From contig NZ_CP042435.1 in NCBI RefSeq assembly GCF_007971225.1, forward strand, positions 1,488,001 to 1,552,000: DNA of 64,000 bases. The letters run 5' to 3'. Shown here piece by piece: positions 53,670 to 62,076 of the stretch. The notes beneath the pieces are model-generated. The model searched no databases, was not told the origin of the DNA, and saw nothing but the letters and a program-made list of their open reading frames with translations. The DNA is from Panacibacter ginsenosidivorans (lineage in GTDB: Bacteria; Bacteroidota; Bacteroidia; Chitinophagales; Chitinophagaceae). Position 1 is the first letter of the stretch. Every line of letters starts with the position of its first letter. The position numbers and the translations under genes were made by a program.

Positions 53670-54542
53670 ATGTCAGTATTAGTTAATAAGAATTCCAGGA
53701 TAATTGTTCAGGGCTTTACTGGTACGGAAGGTACTTTTCATGCCGGCCAGATGATCGAATACGGAACCAATGTGGTAGGTGGTGTTACGCCCGGTAAAGG
53801 TGGCGGCACGCATCTTGACAGGCCGATATTTAATACGGTGGCTGATGCAGTTAAAGCAACAGGCGCTGATGTAAGCATCATATTTGTGCCACCTGCTTTT
53901 GCTGCTGATGCTATTATGGAATCTGCTGATGCAGGTATTGCGCTTGTAGTTTGTATTACAGAAGGCATTCCTGTACAGGATATGGTGAAAGTGAAAAATT
54001 ATCTGCAGGGAAAAAATACACGACTCATAGGACCTAACTGCCCCGGCGTTATTACTGCAGGTGAAGCAAAGGTTGGCATTATGCCTGGCTTTATTTTCAA
54101 ACCCGGTAAGATAGGTGTGGTTTCAAAATCAGGTACGCTTACTTACGAAGCTGCTGACCAGGTAGTAAAAGCAGGTCTTGGAATAACCACTGCCATTGGC
54201 ATTGGGGGCGATCCTATCATTGGTACTACTACTAAAGAAGCCGTTGAATTATTGATGAATGATCCTGATACAGATGGTATCATCATGATAGGTGAAATTG
54301 GTGGTGGCATGGAAGCCGAAGCTGCACGCTGGATAAAAGAAAATGGTACCAAACCGGTTGTTGGTTTTATAGCCGGGCAAACTGCGCCTCCGGGCCGCAG
54401 GATGGGCCATGCAGGCGCTATTATTGGTGGTGCTGACGATACTGCCGAAGCAAAGATGAAGATCATGAGAGATTGCGGACTGTATGTTGTTGACAGCCCC
54501 GCAGATATTGGTAAAACAATGGCTGCTGCGTTAAAGAAATAA
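53670..54542 (+). CDS. sucD: Succinyl-CoA synthetase alpha subunit
   Basis: 290 residues from the ATG at 53670 ([10 protein letters not shown]); upstream non-ATG starts are unconserved. The CoA-binding Rossmann domain shows [12 protein letters not shown] and GPNCPGVI. The ligase domain carries the phosphohistidine in GHAGAIIGG and the [10 protein letters not shown] segment. With the beta subunit SucC it interconverts succinyl-CoA and succinate with nucleotide triphosphate formation in the TCA cycle. sucC is not adjacent and is not in this window. Confidence 0.96.
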   Translation: MSVLVNKNSRIIVQGFTGTEGTFHAGQMIEYGTNVVGGVTPGKGGGTHLDRPIFNTVADAVKATGADVSIIFVPPAFAADAIMESADAGIALVVCITEGIPVQDMVKVKNYLQGKNTRLIGPNCPGVITAGEAKVGIMPGFIFKPGKIGVVSKSGTLTYEAADQVVKAGLGITTAIGIGGDPIIGTTTKEAVELLMNDPDTDGIIMIGEIGGGMEAEAARWIKENGTKPVVGFIAGQTAPPGRRMGHAGAIIGGADDTAEAKMKIMRDCGLYVVDSPADIGKTMAAALKK

Positions 54543-54562
54543 ATTATAAACTAATATATTGA

Positions 54563-54595
54563 ATGGCTGTCTGTAAAGACGGCCATTTTTATTTT
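54563..54595 (+). terminator. sucD terminator
   Basis: ATGGCTGTCT (54563-54572) pairs with AGACGGCCAT (54577-54586, one G-U) and is followed by TTTTATTTT. The T tract leads directly into the repeat outer box TTTTGAGCCCG. Confidence 0.85.
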
Positions 54596-54646
54596 GAGCC
54601 CGTCACTATAACTTTTCTCAACAACTGTTGCGTCGCACTCTTGTGC
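54589..54646 (-). repeat. Single intergenic half-site (GCG type)
   Basis: Outer box TATTTTGAGCCCGTCA then core GTTGCGTCGCACTCTTGTGC at 54627-54646, directly after the sucD terminator. Confidence 0.85.
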
Positions 54647-54674
54647 AGCAACAATTCAATTGGACATTGAAACC

Positions 54675-54737
54675 TCAAAGACAGAGAAGCGCAAAGAAAA
54701 TATTAAACATCACTTCGTCTCAGCGTCGTTGCGGTTT
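54675..54737. repeat. CGCAAAG-type hairpin repeat
   Basis: CTCAAAGACAGAGAAGCGCAAAG faces CTTCGTCTCAGCGTCGTTGCGG with partial complementarity (quoted halves each run across the two arms). Same family as 45645-45712 and the interior of 21372-21590. Confidence 0.55.
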
Positions 54738-54793
54738 GTATTTTTCTTTTACAGTAGTATCTTCAATCAAATAAAGAATTTCAAACCGGAAAC

Positions 54794-55891
54794 ATGCCCA
54801 ACGATCTCTTATATCAAATAGCCTTAACGTTGGTGCCGAATATTGGCGCCGTGCAAGCCAAAATACTGGTTGATCATTTTGGAGATGCGGAAAGTATTTT
54901 TAAAGCGAGCCTCAAAAAATTAAATGCCGTAGAAAATATTGGTGAAGTAAGATCAGAATCTATTAAAGCATTTGACAATTTCGAAAAGGCACAGGAGGAA
55001 ATAGATTTTATTGAGAAGTATAAGATACAACCCATCTTTATTACTGATACAAATTATCCTCAGCGTTTATTAAAATGTTATGACGCTCCTGCCCTGCTGT
55101 ATTACCGCGGCAATGCAGATCTTAATCATACAAAGATCATCAGCATTATCGGCACAAGGAATAACACAGATTATGGCAAACAGGTAACAGAAAAATTAGT
55201 AGCCGATCTTGCAGATGAAAATGTATTGGTGCTAAGTGGTCTTGCATTTGGCATTGATGCCATTGCACATAAAGCTGCATTGCAAAATAATTTACCTACT
55301 GTTGGCGTACTGGCACATGGGCTTGATACGATCTATCCATCGCATCATAAAGGACTGGCAAAAGAAATGCTGCAGCAGGGTGGGTTGCTTACAGAATTCA
55401 TCAAACAAACAAAACCTGATAAACATAATTTTCCAAAACGTAACAGGATCGTTGCGGGTATGGCTGATGCAACGATTGTTGTGGAAACAGCTATAAAAGG
55501 TGGCAGTATGATCACTGCAGAACTGGCACACAATTATAACCGTGATGTATTTGCATTGCCCGGCAAAACAACAGACAGCAAGAGTGCAGGCTGCAATTAT
55601 CTTATTAAACAAAAACATGCAACATTATTGACCGATGCACAGCAACTGATAGAAATGTTGGGCTGGCAAAAAAAGAAAGCAAAGGCAAAAGCGCAGAAAG
55701 AATTGTTTATTGATCTTTCTGCAGATGAGAGAGTAATTGTTGACCTTCTGAAAGAAAGAGACAGTGTTCATATTGATGAACTGTTTATAAAAAGTGGCTT
55801 AAGCAGCAGCGCCATCGCTGCATCAATGCTTAGTCTTGAACTGCAAAATGTACTGATAAGTTTGCCCGGAAAAATGTACAGACTGGCATAA
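54794..55891 (+). CDS. dprA: DNA-processing protein DprA
   Basis: 365 residues in the usual three parts. An N-terminal SAM-like helical domain (about 1-65) is followed by the Rossmann-like DprA core (about 70-290). The core has GTRNNTDYGKQV, SGLAFGIDAIAHKAAL, AHGLDTIYP and FPKRNRIVAG with the ssDNA-binding GGSMITAELA. A C-terminal winged-helix domain (about 300-365) ends the protein. It loads RecA on incoming single-stranded DNA during natural transformation, in the cytoplasm. Stands alone between sucD and the PBP gene. Confidence 0.95.
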   Translation: MPNDLLYQIALTLVPNIGAVQAKILVDHFGDAESIFKASLKKLNAVENIGEVRSESIKAFDNFEKAQEEIDFIEKYKIQPIFITDTNYPQRLLKCYDAPALLYYRGNADLNHTKIISIIGTRNNTDYGKQVTEKLVADLADENVLVLSGLAFGIDAIAHKAALQNNLPTVGVLAHGLDTIYPSHHKGLAKEMLQQGGLLTEFIKQTKPDKHNFPKRNRIVAGMADATIVVETAIKGGSMITAELAHNYNRDVFALPGKTTDSKSAGCNYLIKQKHATLLTDAQQLIEMLGWQKKKAKAKAQKELFIDLSADERVIVDLLKERDSVHIDELFIKSGLSSSAIAASMLSLELQNVLISLPGKMYRLA

Positions 55892-55973
55892 AGCCAATGT
55901 GCAGATATGTAAATGGGCAGATGTGCGAATTAATAAAAAACAGCATCTTTTATTGCTCAACAAAAAGCCAACC

Positions 55974-56033
55974 GTACAAGTGAGTGACACAACGAAGATG
56001 CCATGCAATACAAGAGCCTGTCACAAAAAAATT
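55974..56033 (+). repeat. Single intergenic half-site (GTG type)
   Basis: GTACAAGTGAGTGACACAAC at 55974-55993; outer box AGCCTGTCACAAAAAAATT reaches the PBP stop codon. Confidence 0.85.
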
Positions 56034-58400
56034 CTACTTAATACCCGGCTTCTTTGGCATTATTGCTTTTGGCTTATCATTCCCATCCGGTAATTTTTCT
56101 TTTTTTGTTGTATCGGGCAGTTCGCTTTCGGGTTTTATATCTTCCTGCTTTATTGGGGGTAATACTTCATCTCCATAATCCTTTGCATTGCCATTACCAA
56201 TATCATCACCCTCTGCACCAAGATCTGTTGGTACATCATTGATCCAATCGTAACTGATATCATTCTCCATAACATCGGGCTTTGCAAATACAGATGATTT
56301 ATCGATCGCTACATTTTTATCATTTGATGCTTTTGCATAAAAATAGGCCCAGATAGGCAGGGCAACAGAAGAACCCTGACCCAACGCTGTACTGTTGAAA
56401 CGAATAAAACGATCATCGCAACCCGTCCATGCACCGCAAAGTAACTGTGGCGTATACCCCATGAACCATGCATCGCTGTTATCATTGGTGGTACCTGTTT
56501 TACCGGCTATCTCACCGGTAACACCATAACTCCATATTCGGCGACCCGTACCAAACTGCATTACACCCTGCATCATACTGATAACAGAATATGCGGTAAC
56601 ATCACTGATCACTTCTTTACGCAGCGGTGTAAAAGTCTGCAACACATTTCCGTTCTTATCTTCAATGCGTGTTATATACATGGGCTTAACATTAAACCCA
56701 CGACCGGGGAACATGCTGTAAGCCTGCATCATTTCCATCAAAGAAATTTCACCGGCTCCAAGTGCAATAGAAGGATAAGGTTCAAGCTTTGAAGAAACAT
56801 CGCAGTTGCGTAGAAAATCTATAAATCTTTTTGCACCTTCATTGCCTCCACCCAACTGCTGCATGATATAAGCAGTGGCGCAGTTCCTTGATGTGGCAAG
56901 CGCTTCAGCCATCGGCATCGTTCGGCCCGTACATGTTTTATCCGTAGCCGGTACCATACCATAACCTTTAAAATTCTGTTGCACATCCTCTACCATTGTG
57001 CCTGGTGTAAAACCTGCATCCTCTATGGCAAGGCTGTACAACAAAGGTTTTATAGTAGAGCCAACCTGCCGCTTAGTATTAACGTTTACGTGATCGTATT
57101 TAAAGGTCTTGAAATCTATACCACCCACCCATGCTTTTACTTCACCGCTTAAAGGATCCATTGCCATAAAACCTGCCTGCAACATTTGACGGTGATACTT
57201 GATTGAATCGTAGGGCGTCATTACCGTATCCTTGTAACGGTTGTTGTTCCATGCAAAAACTTTCATGGGTGTTTTTACATAGAAAGATTTTTTTATATCA
57301 TCATCTGTTACTCCTGCTTTCTGCATATTCTTCCAGCGGTCTGTTTGTTTCATAGCAGCCTGCAACACATTCTCATGTTCTTTCCAAACGCTGCCGCTTT
57401 TTACATCGCTTTGCTGGTTCAAAAGTTTTTGCATATAAGCCATATGTTTGGCAACTGCTTCTTCTGCATACAACTGCATACGCGGATTAATGGTGGTGTA
57501 TATTTTTAACCCGTCTTTGTAAAGATTATAATTATCACCATTCGATTTTTTATGTTCTTTACACCATCTTTTTAACTCCTCTCCCATTACCATTCTAAAG
57601 TAAGGTGCAAGGCCTGCTGTCTCATCCAGCTTTTTATAATTCAACTGAATTTTTTTCCGTTTCAGGTCCGTTGCTTCAGCTTCTGACAGGTAATTATTTC
57701 TTACCATTTGTTCAAACACCACATTGCGCCTGTCCAGTGCATTCTTTGGATAAATGCGCGGATTATACGTAGTAGGCGCATTAACCATACCCACCAGCAC
57801 CGCAGCTTCTTCCACGCTTACACGATCCGGCTCTTTACCAAAAAAAGTTTTTGATGCATTGCGTATTCCAAAAACATTATCACCAAAAGCAACAGTATTC
57901 AGGTAGAGTGTAACGATCTCGTCTTTGGTAAAATTCCTTTCCAGCTTAACTGCTATGATACACTCTTTCACTTTTTGTATGATACGCAGGAAAATGTTCC
58001 CCGTGTTCCAGTTCTCTGTAAAAAGGTTCTTGGCCGTTTGCATGGTTATGGTACTTGCACCGCCTTTACTGCCCAGGAAAAAAAAGGCCCTTGCCAAAGA
58101 ACGTGGGTCAATACCGCTGTGATCATAAAAACGCTCATCTTCTGTAGCCACCAATGCCTTTACTATGTAAGGATTAATGTCTTTGTATTCCACATTTACC
58201 CTGTCTTCCAGGTAATACTTGCCCATTAGCGTACCATCATCTGCATATAACTGGCTGGATTGTGATGCAGAAGGGTTCTGCAGGTCAGCAATAGAAGGCA
58301 TGCTGCCAAATATGCCAAAATTGGCCAGCAGTATGATTAATATAAAAAGGCCGAAACCAAAAAGGAATACGCGCCAGAGAATTTTTACAGACTTTTTCAT
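56034..58400 (-). CDS. Bifunctional penicillin-binding protein 1A
   Basis: 788 residues from the ATG at 58400 (MKKSVKILWR); an upstream frame extension of 15 residues is not conserved. One N-terminal membrane anchor (about 8-31). The GT51 glycosyltransferase domain (about 55-235) has catalytic Glu87 in ATEDERFYDH and the GGASTITMQ motif. The transpeptidase domain (about 420-720) has the acyl-serine in GSTIKP, SRN and KTGTT motifs. A proline- and lysine-rich tail ends the protein. It polymerises and cross-links peptidoglycan in the periplasm. A half-site follows the stop. Confidence 0.95.
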   Translation of the reverse strand: MKKSVKILWRVFLFGFGLFILIILLANFGIFGSMPSIADLQNPSASQSSQLYADDGTLMGKYYLEDRVNVEYKDINPYIVKALVATEDERFYDHSGIDPRSLARAFFFLGSKGGASTITMQTAKNLFTENWNTGNIFLRIIQKVKECIIAVKLERNFTKDEIVTLYLNTVAFGDNVFGIRNASKTFFGKEPDRVSVEEAAVLVGMVNAPTTYNPRIYPKNALDRRNVVFEQMVRNNYLSEAEATDLKRKKIQLNYKKLDETAGLAPYFRMVMGEELKRWCKEHKKSNGDNYNLYKDGLKIYTTINPRMQLYAEEAVAKHMAYMQKLLNQQSDVKSGSVWKEHENVLQAAMKQTDRWKNMQKAGVTDDDIKKSFYVKTPMKVFAWNNNRYKDTVMTPYDSIKYHRQMLQAGFMAMDPLSGEVKAWVGGIDFKTFKYDHVNVNTKRQVGSTIKPLLYSLAIEDAGFTPGTMVEDVQQNFKGYGMVPATDKTCTGRTMPMAEALATSRNCATAYIMQQLGGGNEGAKRFIDFLRNCDVSSKLEPYPSIALGAGEISLMEMMQAYSMFPGRGFNVKPMYITRIEDKNGNVLQTFTPLRKEVISDVTAYSVISMMQGVMQFGTGRRIWSYGVTGEIAGKTGTTNDNSDAWFMGYTPQLLCGAWTGCDDRFIRFNSTALGQGSSVALPIWAYFYAKASNDKNVAIDKSSVFAKPDVMENDISYDWINDVPTDLGAEGDDIGNGNAKDYGDEVLPPIKQEDIKPESELPDTTKKEKLPDGNDKPKAIMPKKPGIK

Positions 58401-58489
58401 ACGAAAATTTAAACAACGCAATTTAGGTGTTTTAATTACTTGCAAATATTATTCCGCGCTGCACTTTAGCATTTTATAATGAAGAAATA

Positions 58490-58547
58490 GCTTTGATACC
58501 CGGCTTTGGAATAAGCATGAAGCTTTGGTTGCGTCGCACTCTTGTAC
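58490..58547 (-). repeat. Single intergenic half-site (GCG type)
   Basis: Outer box ACCCGGCTTTGG and core GTTGCGTCGCACTCTTGTAC at 58528-58547, in the leader region of the PBP gene. Confidence 0.85.
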
Positions 58548-58599
58548 GGTTGGGAATGATATGCAGCAACAAGACAGCTATTTATTTTATTTTGCAGCG

Positions 58600-58663
58600 A
58601 AATGTATCTTCTATAATAAAACAAAAAGCAACTTTGGTATAAACGTGAGGGAATGCGAATATT
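58600..58663 (+). repeat. Shared leader of two orphan genes, copy 1
   Basis: AAATGTATCTTCTATAATAA and the following GCAACTTTGGTATAAACG match 59302-59359 apart from small gaps and about ten substitutions. It lies 36 bp before the start of the gene at 58699. Confidence 0.7.
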
Positions 58664-58698
58664 TTGCCAAAGCAAATACAAACGTTGGCGGTAATTAT

Positions 58699-59181
58699 AT
58701 GCGACTTGCAAACTTCATAGTATTTTTTTTTGTTGTTTTTAGTTGCGAACAGACGAATACTTTGAGCATTAAAACAAAACAAAAAATCAAACTTACATTC
58801 GAGGTGATTCCTGAAGACTACGATAAAAATTTATTTTACGTAGAATGGACAGACACTTTAGGACAAGGCAAAGGATATAGCATAATCAAAAGACCGGAAG
58901 AACTACAGTGCATAATTAAAAATAGACAGCAAGACACTTTGGGCTATTACATTGGACTTAGTACTCCTCAAACATTTGCATTTTTCCAAACGACTGACAC
59001 AATTATTACAATAAATTTTAAAATCGGTATTAATATATTTTCAGAAGTGTTCTATAGCAACGACAACATCAGAAGAGAATATCTGAAAAAAGATAGCGTT
59101 CCAAAAGAACTTGAACCAATAACAATTAACATCAAGACCGACCTAAGAAAGAAGATAACTGTAGTGTTGACAGAAAACTGA
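58699..59181 (+). CDS. Putative lipoprotein, orphan
   Basis: 160 residues from the ATG at 58699, which gives MRLANFIVFFFVVFSCEQ, a lipoprotein signal with Cys16; the longer frame from 58525 runs through repeat sequence and is unlikely. The rest is beta-like and lysine-rich (FEVIPEDYDKNLFYVEWTD, GYYIGLSTPQTFAFFQ). No family recognised. The gene is more AT-rich than its neighbours and is flanked by inverted short words TTGGCGGTAAT (58686-58696) and ATTACCGCTAA (59181-59191), suggesting a recently acquired unit. Confidence 0.6.
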   Translation: MRLANFIVFFFVVFSCEQTNTLSIKTKQKIKLTFEVIPEDYDKNLFYVEWTDTLGQGKGYSIIKRPEELQCIIKNRQQDTLGYYIGLSTPQTFAFFQTTDTIITINFKIGINIFSEVFYSNDNIRREYLKKDSVPKELEPITINIKTDLRKKITVVLTEN

Positions 59182-59301
59182 TTACCGCTAAAATGTGCTT
59201 CTTTCTCAGCAACGTCTTCATACAGATTTAGTGTATAGGTTATGAGAAGTTGCGTTTCGGTAAACATGATTTTTTATTTTACAAAACTGCACGCAAAACA
59301 A

Positions 59302-59359
59302 AAATGTATCTTCAATAATAAAACAAAAGCAACTTAGACATAAACATGCTGTGAATATT
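59302..59359 (+). repeat. Shared leader of two orphan genes, copy 2
   Basis: Matches 58600-58663 and ends just before the start region of the second orphan gene. Confidence 0.7.
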
Positions 59360-59388
59360 AAATGCCTGTATTACAAATCAATTTTTAT

Positions 59389-59745
59389 ATGACAAGAGAA
59401 GAATTGTGGAAAGAGAATATTGAGAATTACCTAGAGCTTATAGACAAATATAAATGGGATCAGGAACCCATTATTGAATTAATAAACAAGTTAGAGAATT
59501 ATGGTCTTTGCAAAACATTTTATCCGAGTAATTCGCATGAATCTTTAGTTCTATCAATGTTCAACAATTATAAAGAGCGGTTTGACAATCCAAGGGTTAT
59601 AATTACCTATGTATCATTAGCAAAATCTTTTAATATCAAATTTAGAGACGGGCAAAGCACAATTGTTTATGATTACAATTGTGAAAGTCATTTAATAGAA
59701 AATGAAATTGATAAAATGAAGAATTGGGTTTCAAATATTGATTAA
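59389..59745 (+). CDS. Hypothetical protein, orphan
   Basis: 118 residues from the ATG at 59389 (MTREELWKENIENY); a start nine codons earlier (59362) is also possible. No signal peptide. Acidic and helical at the N-terminus (YLELIDKYKWDQEPIIELINKLENYG), with a C-terminal part ending EIDKMKNWVSNID. No family recognised. Very AT-rich. It shares a leader with the orphan gene upstream, which suggests both arrived or are expressed as similar units. Confidence 0.6.
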   Translation: MTREELWKENIENYLELIDKYKWDQEPIIELINKLENYGLCKTFYPSNSHESLVLSMFNNYKERFDNPRVIITYVSLAKSFNIKFRDGQSTIVYDYNCESHLIENEIDKMKNWVSNID

Positions 59746-60074
59746 GCCCAACCACCAATCCAACCCCACAAGTGTGCGACGCAACCAAAGCCCAATAGCA
59801 GCACCGGTCCCTGGCTCATAAAAAATTCGGGCAATCCAGTTTTATAGATACATTTAGTAACCGTGAAGTAAAGGAAACGCACACCAATTCTCCTGCTATA
59901 TTTACTTTCAAATATTTATAAAGTTTATAAAACGAAGTTGTATTAGTTCAACAGCAATACAAGAGCGGGATTAATTTTTAGTAACAGGAAAAATATTACA
60001 TTGTGTATGATAAAACCGATGCACTTGTCAGCAATCATTCAAGGTCGAACTTACTTAAAAACCAAAACGGCAAC
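59746..60074. other. Intergenic region before the M19 peptidase
   Basis: 329 bp. It contains a half-site at 59767-59785 and AT-rich leader sequence; no gene or clear promoter identified. Confidence 0.45.
59767..59825 (+). repeat. Single intergenic half-site (GCG type)
   Basis: CACAAGTGTGCGACGCAAC at 59767-59785; outer box CCTGGCTCATAAAAAA. It faces a gene start rather than a stop. Confidence 0.8.
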
Positions 60075-61244
60075 ATGAGAATAATACTATTCGTACTCAC
60101 TATGCTTTTAATAGACCATGCATATGCGCAGTCTTACAAAAAAATACATCGCAAAGCTATTGTGGCAGATACACACAACGACATATTGATGAAGGCTGCT
60201 GATAAAGGAATTGTATTTGACCAGGATCTTACAGGTAAAACGCATAGCGACCTGGCACGCTGGAAAAAAGGGGGACTCGATGTTCAATTATTTTCTGTTT
60301 ACTGTGACGGCGATGTGAAAAATCCATTTGCTTTTGCCAACAGGGAAATGGATAGTCTCGATGCTGTAGTGGCAAGAAATCCGGATAAGATTGCAAAAGT
60401 CAGCAGCTATGATGAACTTATAAAGACTGTAAAGCAACATAAAATTGCTGCAATGTTTGGTGTGGAAGGCGGCCACATGATAGAAGATGATCTGAATAAA
60501 TTAGATTCATTATATAAACGAGGCGCAAGATATTTGACCCTGACACATAACATAGCACCTTCCTGGGCAACAAGCGCGGCAGAAGAGACAAGCAACCCAA
60601 ACCTACAGCACAAAGGGCTTACAGATTTTGGCAGGCAGGTAGTACAACGTATGAACCAGCTTGGGATGATCATAGACGTAAGCCATGCCGGGGATCAAAC
60701 CTTCTGGGATGTTATTAAGATAAGCACAAAACCTGTTATCGCTTCGCACAGTTCAGTATACAGCCTTGTGCCGCATCCCCGAAATTTAAAAGACGAGCAA
60801 ATAAAAGCTATTGCTAGAAATGGTGGTGTGATACAGATAAACTTTAACCCGGGGTTTATCGACAGCAGCTTTGGTGCCAAAGAAAAAGCTTTTCTTATAA
60901 GACATGCTGCAGAAAATGATTCTCTTATCAAAAGCGGTATGGGTGATTTTTATACGATGGATTACCTGTATAATAAATATGCGGAAGAGGCAAACCAGAT
61001 ACGGCCGCCTTTGTCCCTGGTGATCCGGCATATTGAATACATCATAAAATTGGTGGGAGTTGATTATGTGGGCCTGGGTTCAGACTTTGATGGAATTAAT
61101 CTTACACCGTTGCAACTGGATGATGTTACAAATTATCCGTTGATCACAAAAGCATTGGTTGAAAAAGGATATAGTAAAACGGATATAACTAAAATTCTCG
61201 GCGGTAATTTTCTAAGGGTTTTAAAAGCTAATGAAGTAAAATAA
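60075..61244 (+). CDS. Secreted membrane dipeptidase (peptidase family M19)
   Basis: 389 residues from the ATG at 60075, giving a signal peptide (MRIILFVLTMLLIDHAYAQ); the longer frame from 60003 lacks one. The amidohydrolase-type zinc site is visible: VADTHND (first metal His/Asp), the bridging Glu in GVEGGHM, IDVSHAG and PVIASHSS histidines, and GLGSDFDG near the C-terminus. Renal-dipeptidase-like enzymes cleave dipeptides, including ones with D-residues, and here would act in the periplasm. It may salvage peptidoglycan or dietary peptides; that is inferred. Confidence 0.92.
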   Translation: MRIILFVLTMLLIDHAYAQSYKKIHRKAIVADTHNDILMKAADKGIVFDQDLTGKTHSDLARWKKGGLDVQLFSVYCDGDVKNPFAFANREMDSLDAVVARNPDKIAKVSSYDELIKTVKQHKIAAMFGVEGGHMIEDDLNKLDSLYKRGARYLTLTHNIAPSWATSAAEETSNPNLQHKGLTDFGRQVVQRMNQLGMIIDVSHAGDQTFWDVIKISTKPVIASHSSVYSLVPHPRNLKDEQIKAIARNGGVIQINFNPGFIDSSFGAKEKAFLIRHAAENDSLIKSGMGDFYTMDYLYNKYAEEANQIRPPLSLVIRHIEYIIKLVGVDYVGLGSDFDGINLTPLQLDDVTNYPLITKALVEKGYSKTDITKILGGNFLRVLKANEVK

Positions 61245-61303
61245 TTTGCACAGCAACGATTGTTTCATTATTACTGCACCGAAAGTTTAATAAAGAACAA
61301 AGC

Positions 61304-61365
61304 GTACAAGCGTGCGACGCAACGAAAGCTTAATAGTAGTAGCAGCGTTGGGCTCATAAAAAAAT
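61304..61365 (+). repeat. Single intergenic half-site (GCG type)
   Basis: GTACAAGCGTGCGACGCAAC at 61304-61323; outer box TTGGGCTCATAAAAAAA. The nearest stop on the minus strand is that of the response regulator at 61425. Confidence 0.85.
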
Positions 61366-61424
61366 ACGCTGATACCTGTTAGCGTTATTTCTTCCTGCAA
61401 TGGTGTACATATTGCCCATATTTT

Positions 61425-62063
61425 TTACAGGTTGATATCCGAAATGATATGGTTTGTTATTGCGTAGCGCGTTAGTTCTGAATTGGTAGACAGGTTTAGT
61501 TTTTCCATGATCCTTCCCCTGTAGGTGCTGATGGTGGTGAGTGCTAATGAGAGTGAGTCTGCAATCTGCGAGATAGTTTTTCCTAATGCAAGCATTTTAA
61601 AAATTTCGAATTCTCTGTTGCTGAGTAATTCATGTGGTTTTTTATCGGCGTCGGGGTTTGACAATAACTTTTCAGCAATCTCTGCTGTAATATATTTTCT
61701 TCCCAAGAGTATACGCTGTATGGCTGTAACTAATTCATAGGGAGCTGCGTTCTTGTTCATGTAACCCGATGCGCCTGCTTTTATAACCCTTACTGCATAA
61801 AGATCTTCTGTAAAAACGCTTAGGATCAAAACTGGTAATTTAGGTTTTAAAAGTTTAATTTGTTCTAATGCTTCCAGGCCATTTTTGCCAGGCATGTCAA
61901 GGTCTGATATTACGAGATCCCAGTCTTGCTGCATTACTTCTTTTACCAATGCATCACCATCGCCTACTTCTTTTATTTCAACAGATGGATATTCATCTTT
62001 CAATATCTGGATAAGGCCTAACCGTATAAAGCTATGATCATCGGCTAAAAGTATTCGTTTCAT
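61425..62063 (-). CDS. NarL/FixJ-type response regulator
   Basis: 212 residues. The receiver domain (1-120) has acidic residues DD (8-9), phospho-acceptor Asp54 in ISDLDMPG and a conserved Lys in MNKNA. A LuxR/NarL HTH (about 145-205) shows LSNREFEIFKMLALGKTISQIADSLSLALTTISTYRGRIMEKL in parts. It is the partner of the kinase encoded 13 bp upstream, almost certainly in one operon. Targets unknown. Confidence 0.93.
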   Translation of the reverse strand: MKRILLADDHSFIRLGLIQILKDEYPSVEIKEVGDGDALVKEVMQQDWDLVISDLDMPGKNGLEALEQIKLLKPKLPVLILSVFTEDLYAVRVIKAGASGYMNKNAAPYELVTAIQRILLGRKYITAEIAEKLLSNPDADKKPHELLSNREFEIFKMLALGKTISQIADSLSLALTTISTYRGRIMEKLNLSTNSELTRYAITNHIISDINL

Positions 62064-62076
62064 TTTGCATGCAGGT

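Noticed and set aside
58600-59360. Integron attC site
   Set aside because: A foldable segment exists, but I could not find convincing paired RYYYAAC/GTTRRRY core sites or an integrase; only a cassette-like pattern is claimed.
1769-61365. Repeat family as ordinary rho-independent terminators
   Set aside because: The core sequence itself is conserved, half-sites also occur near gene starts, and separate T-tailed hairpins already serve as terminators at several of the same genes.
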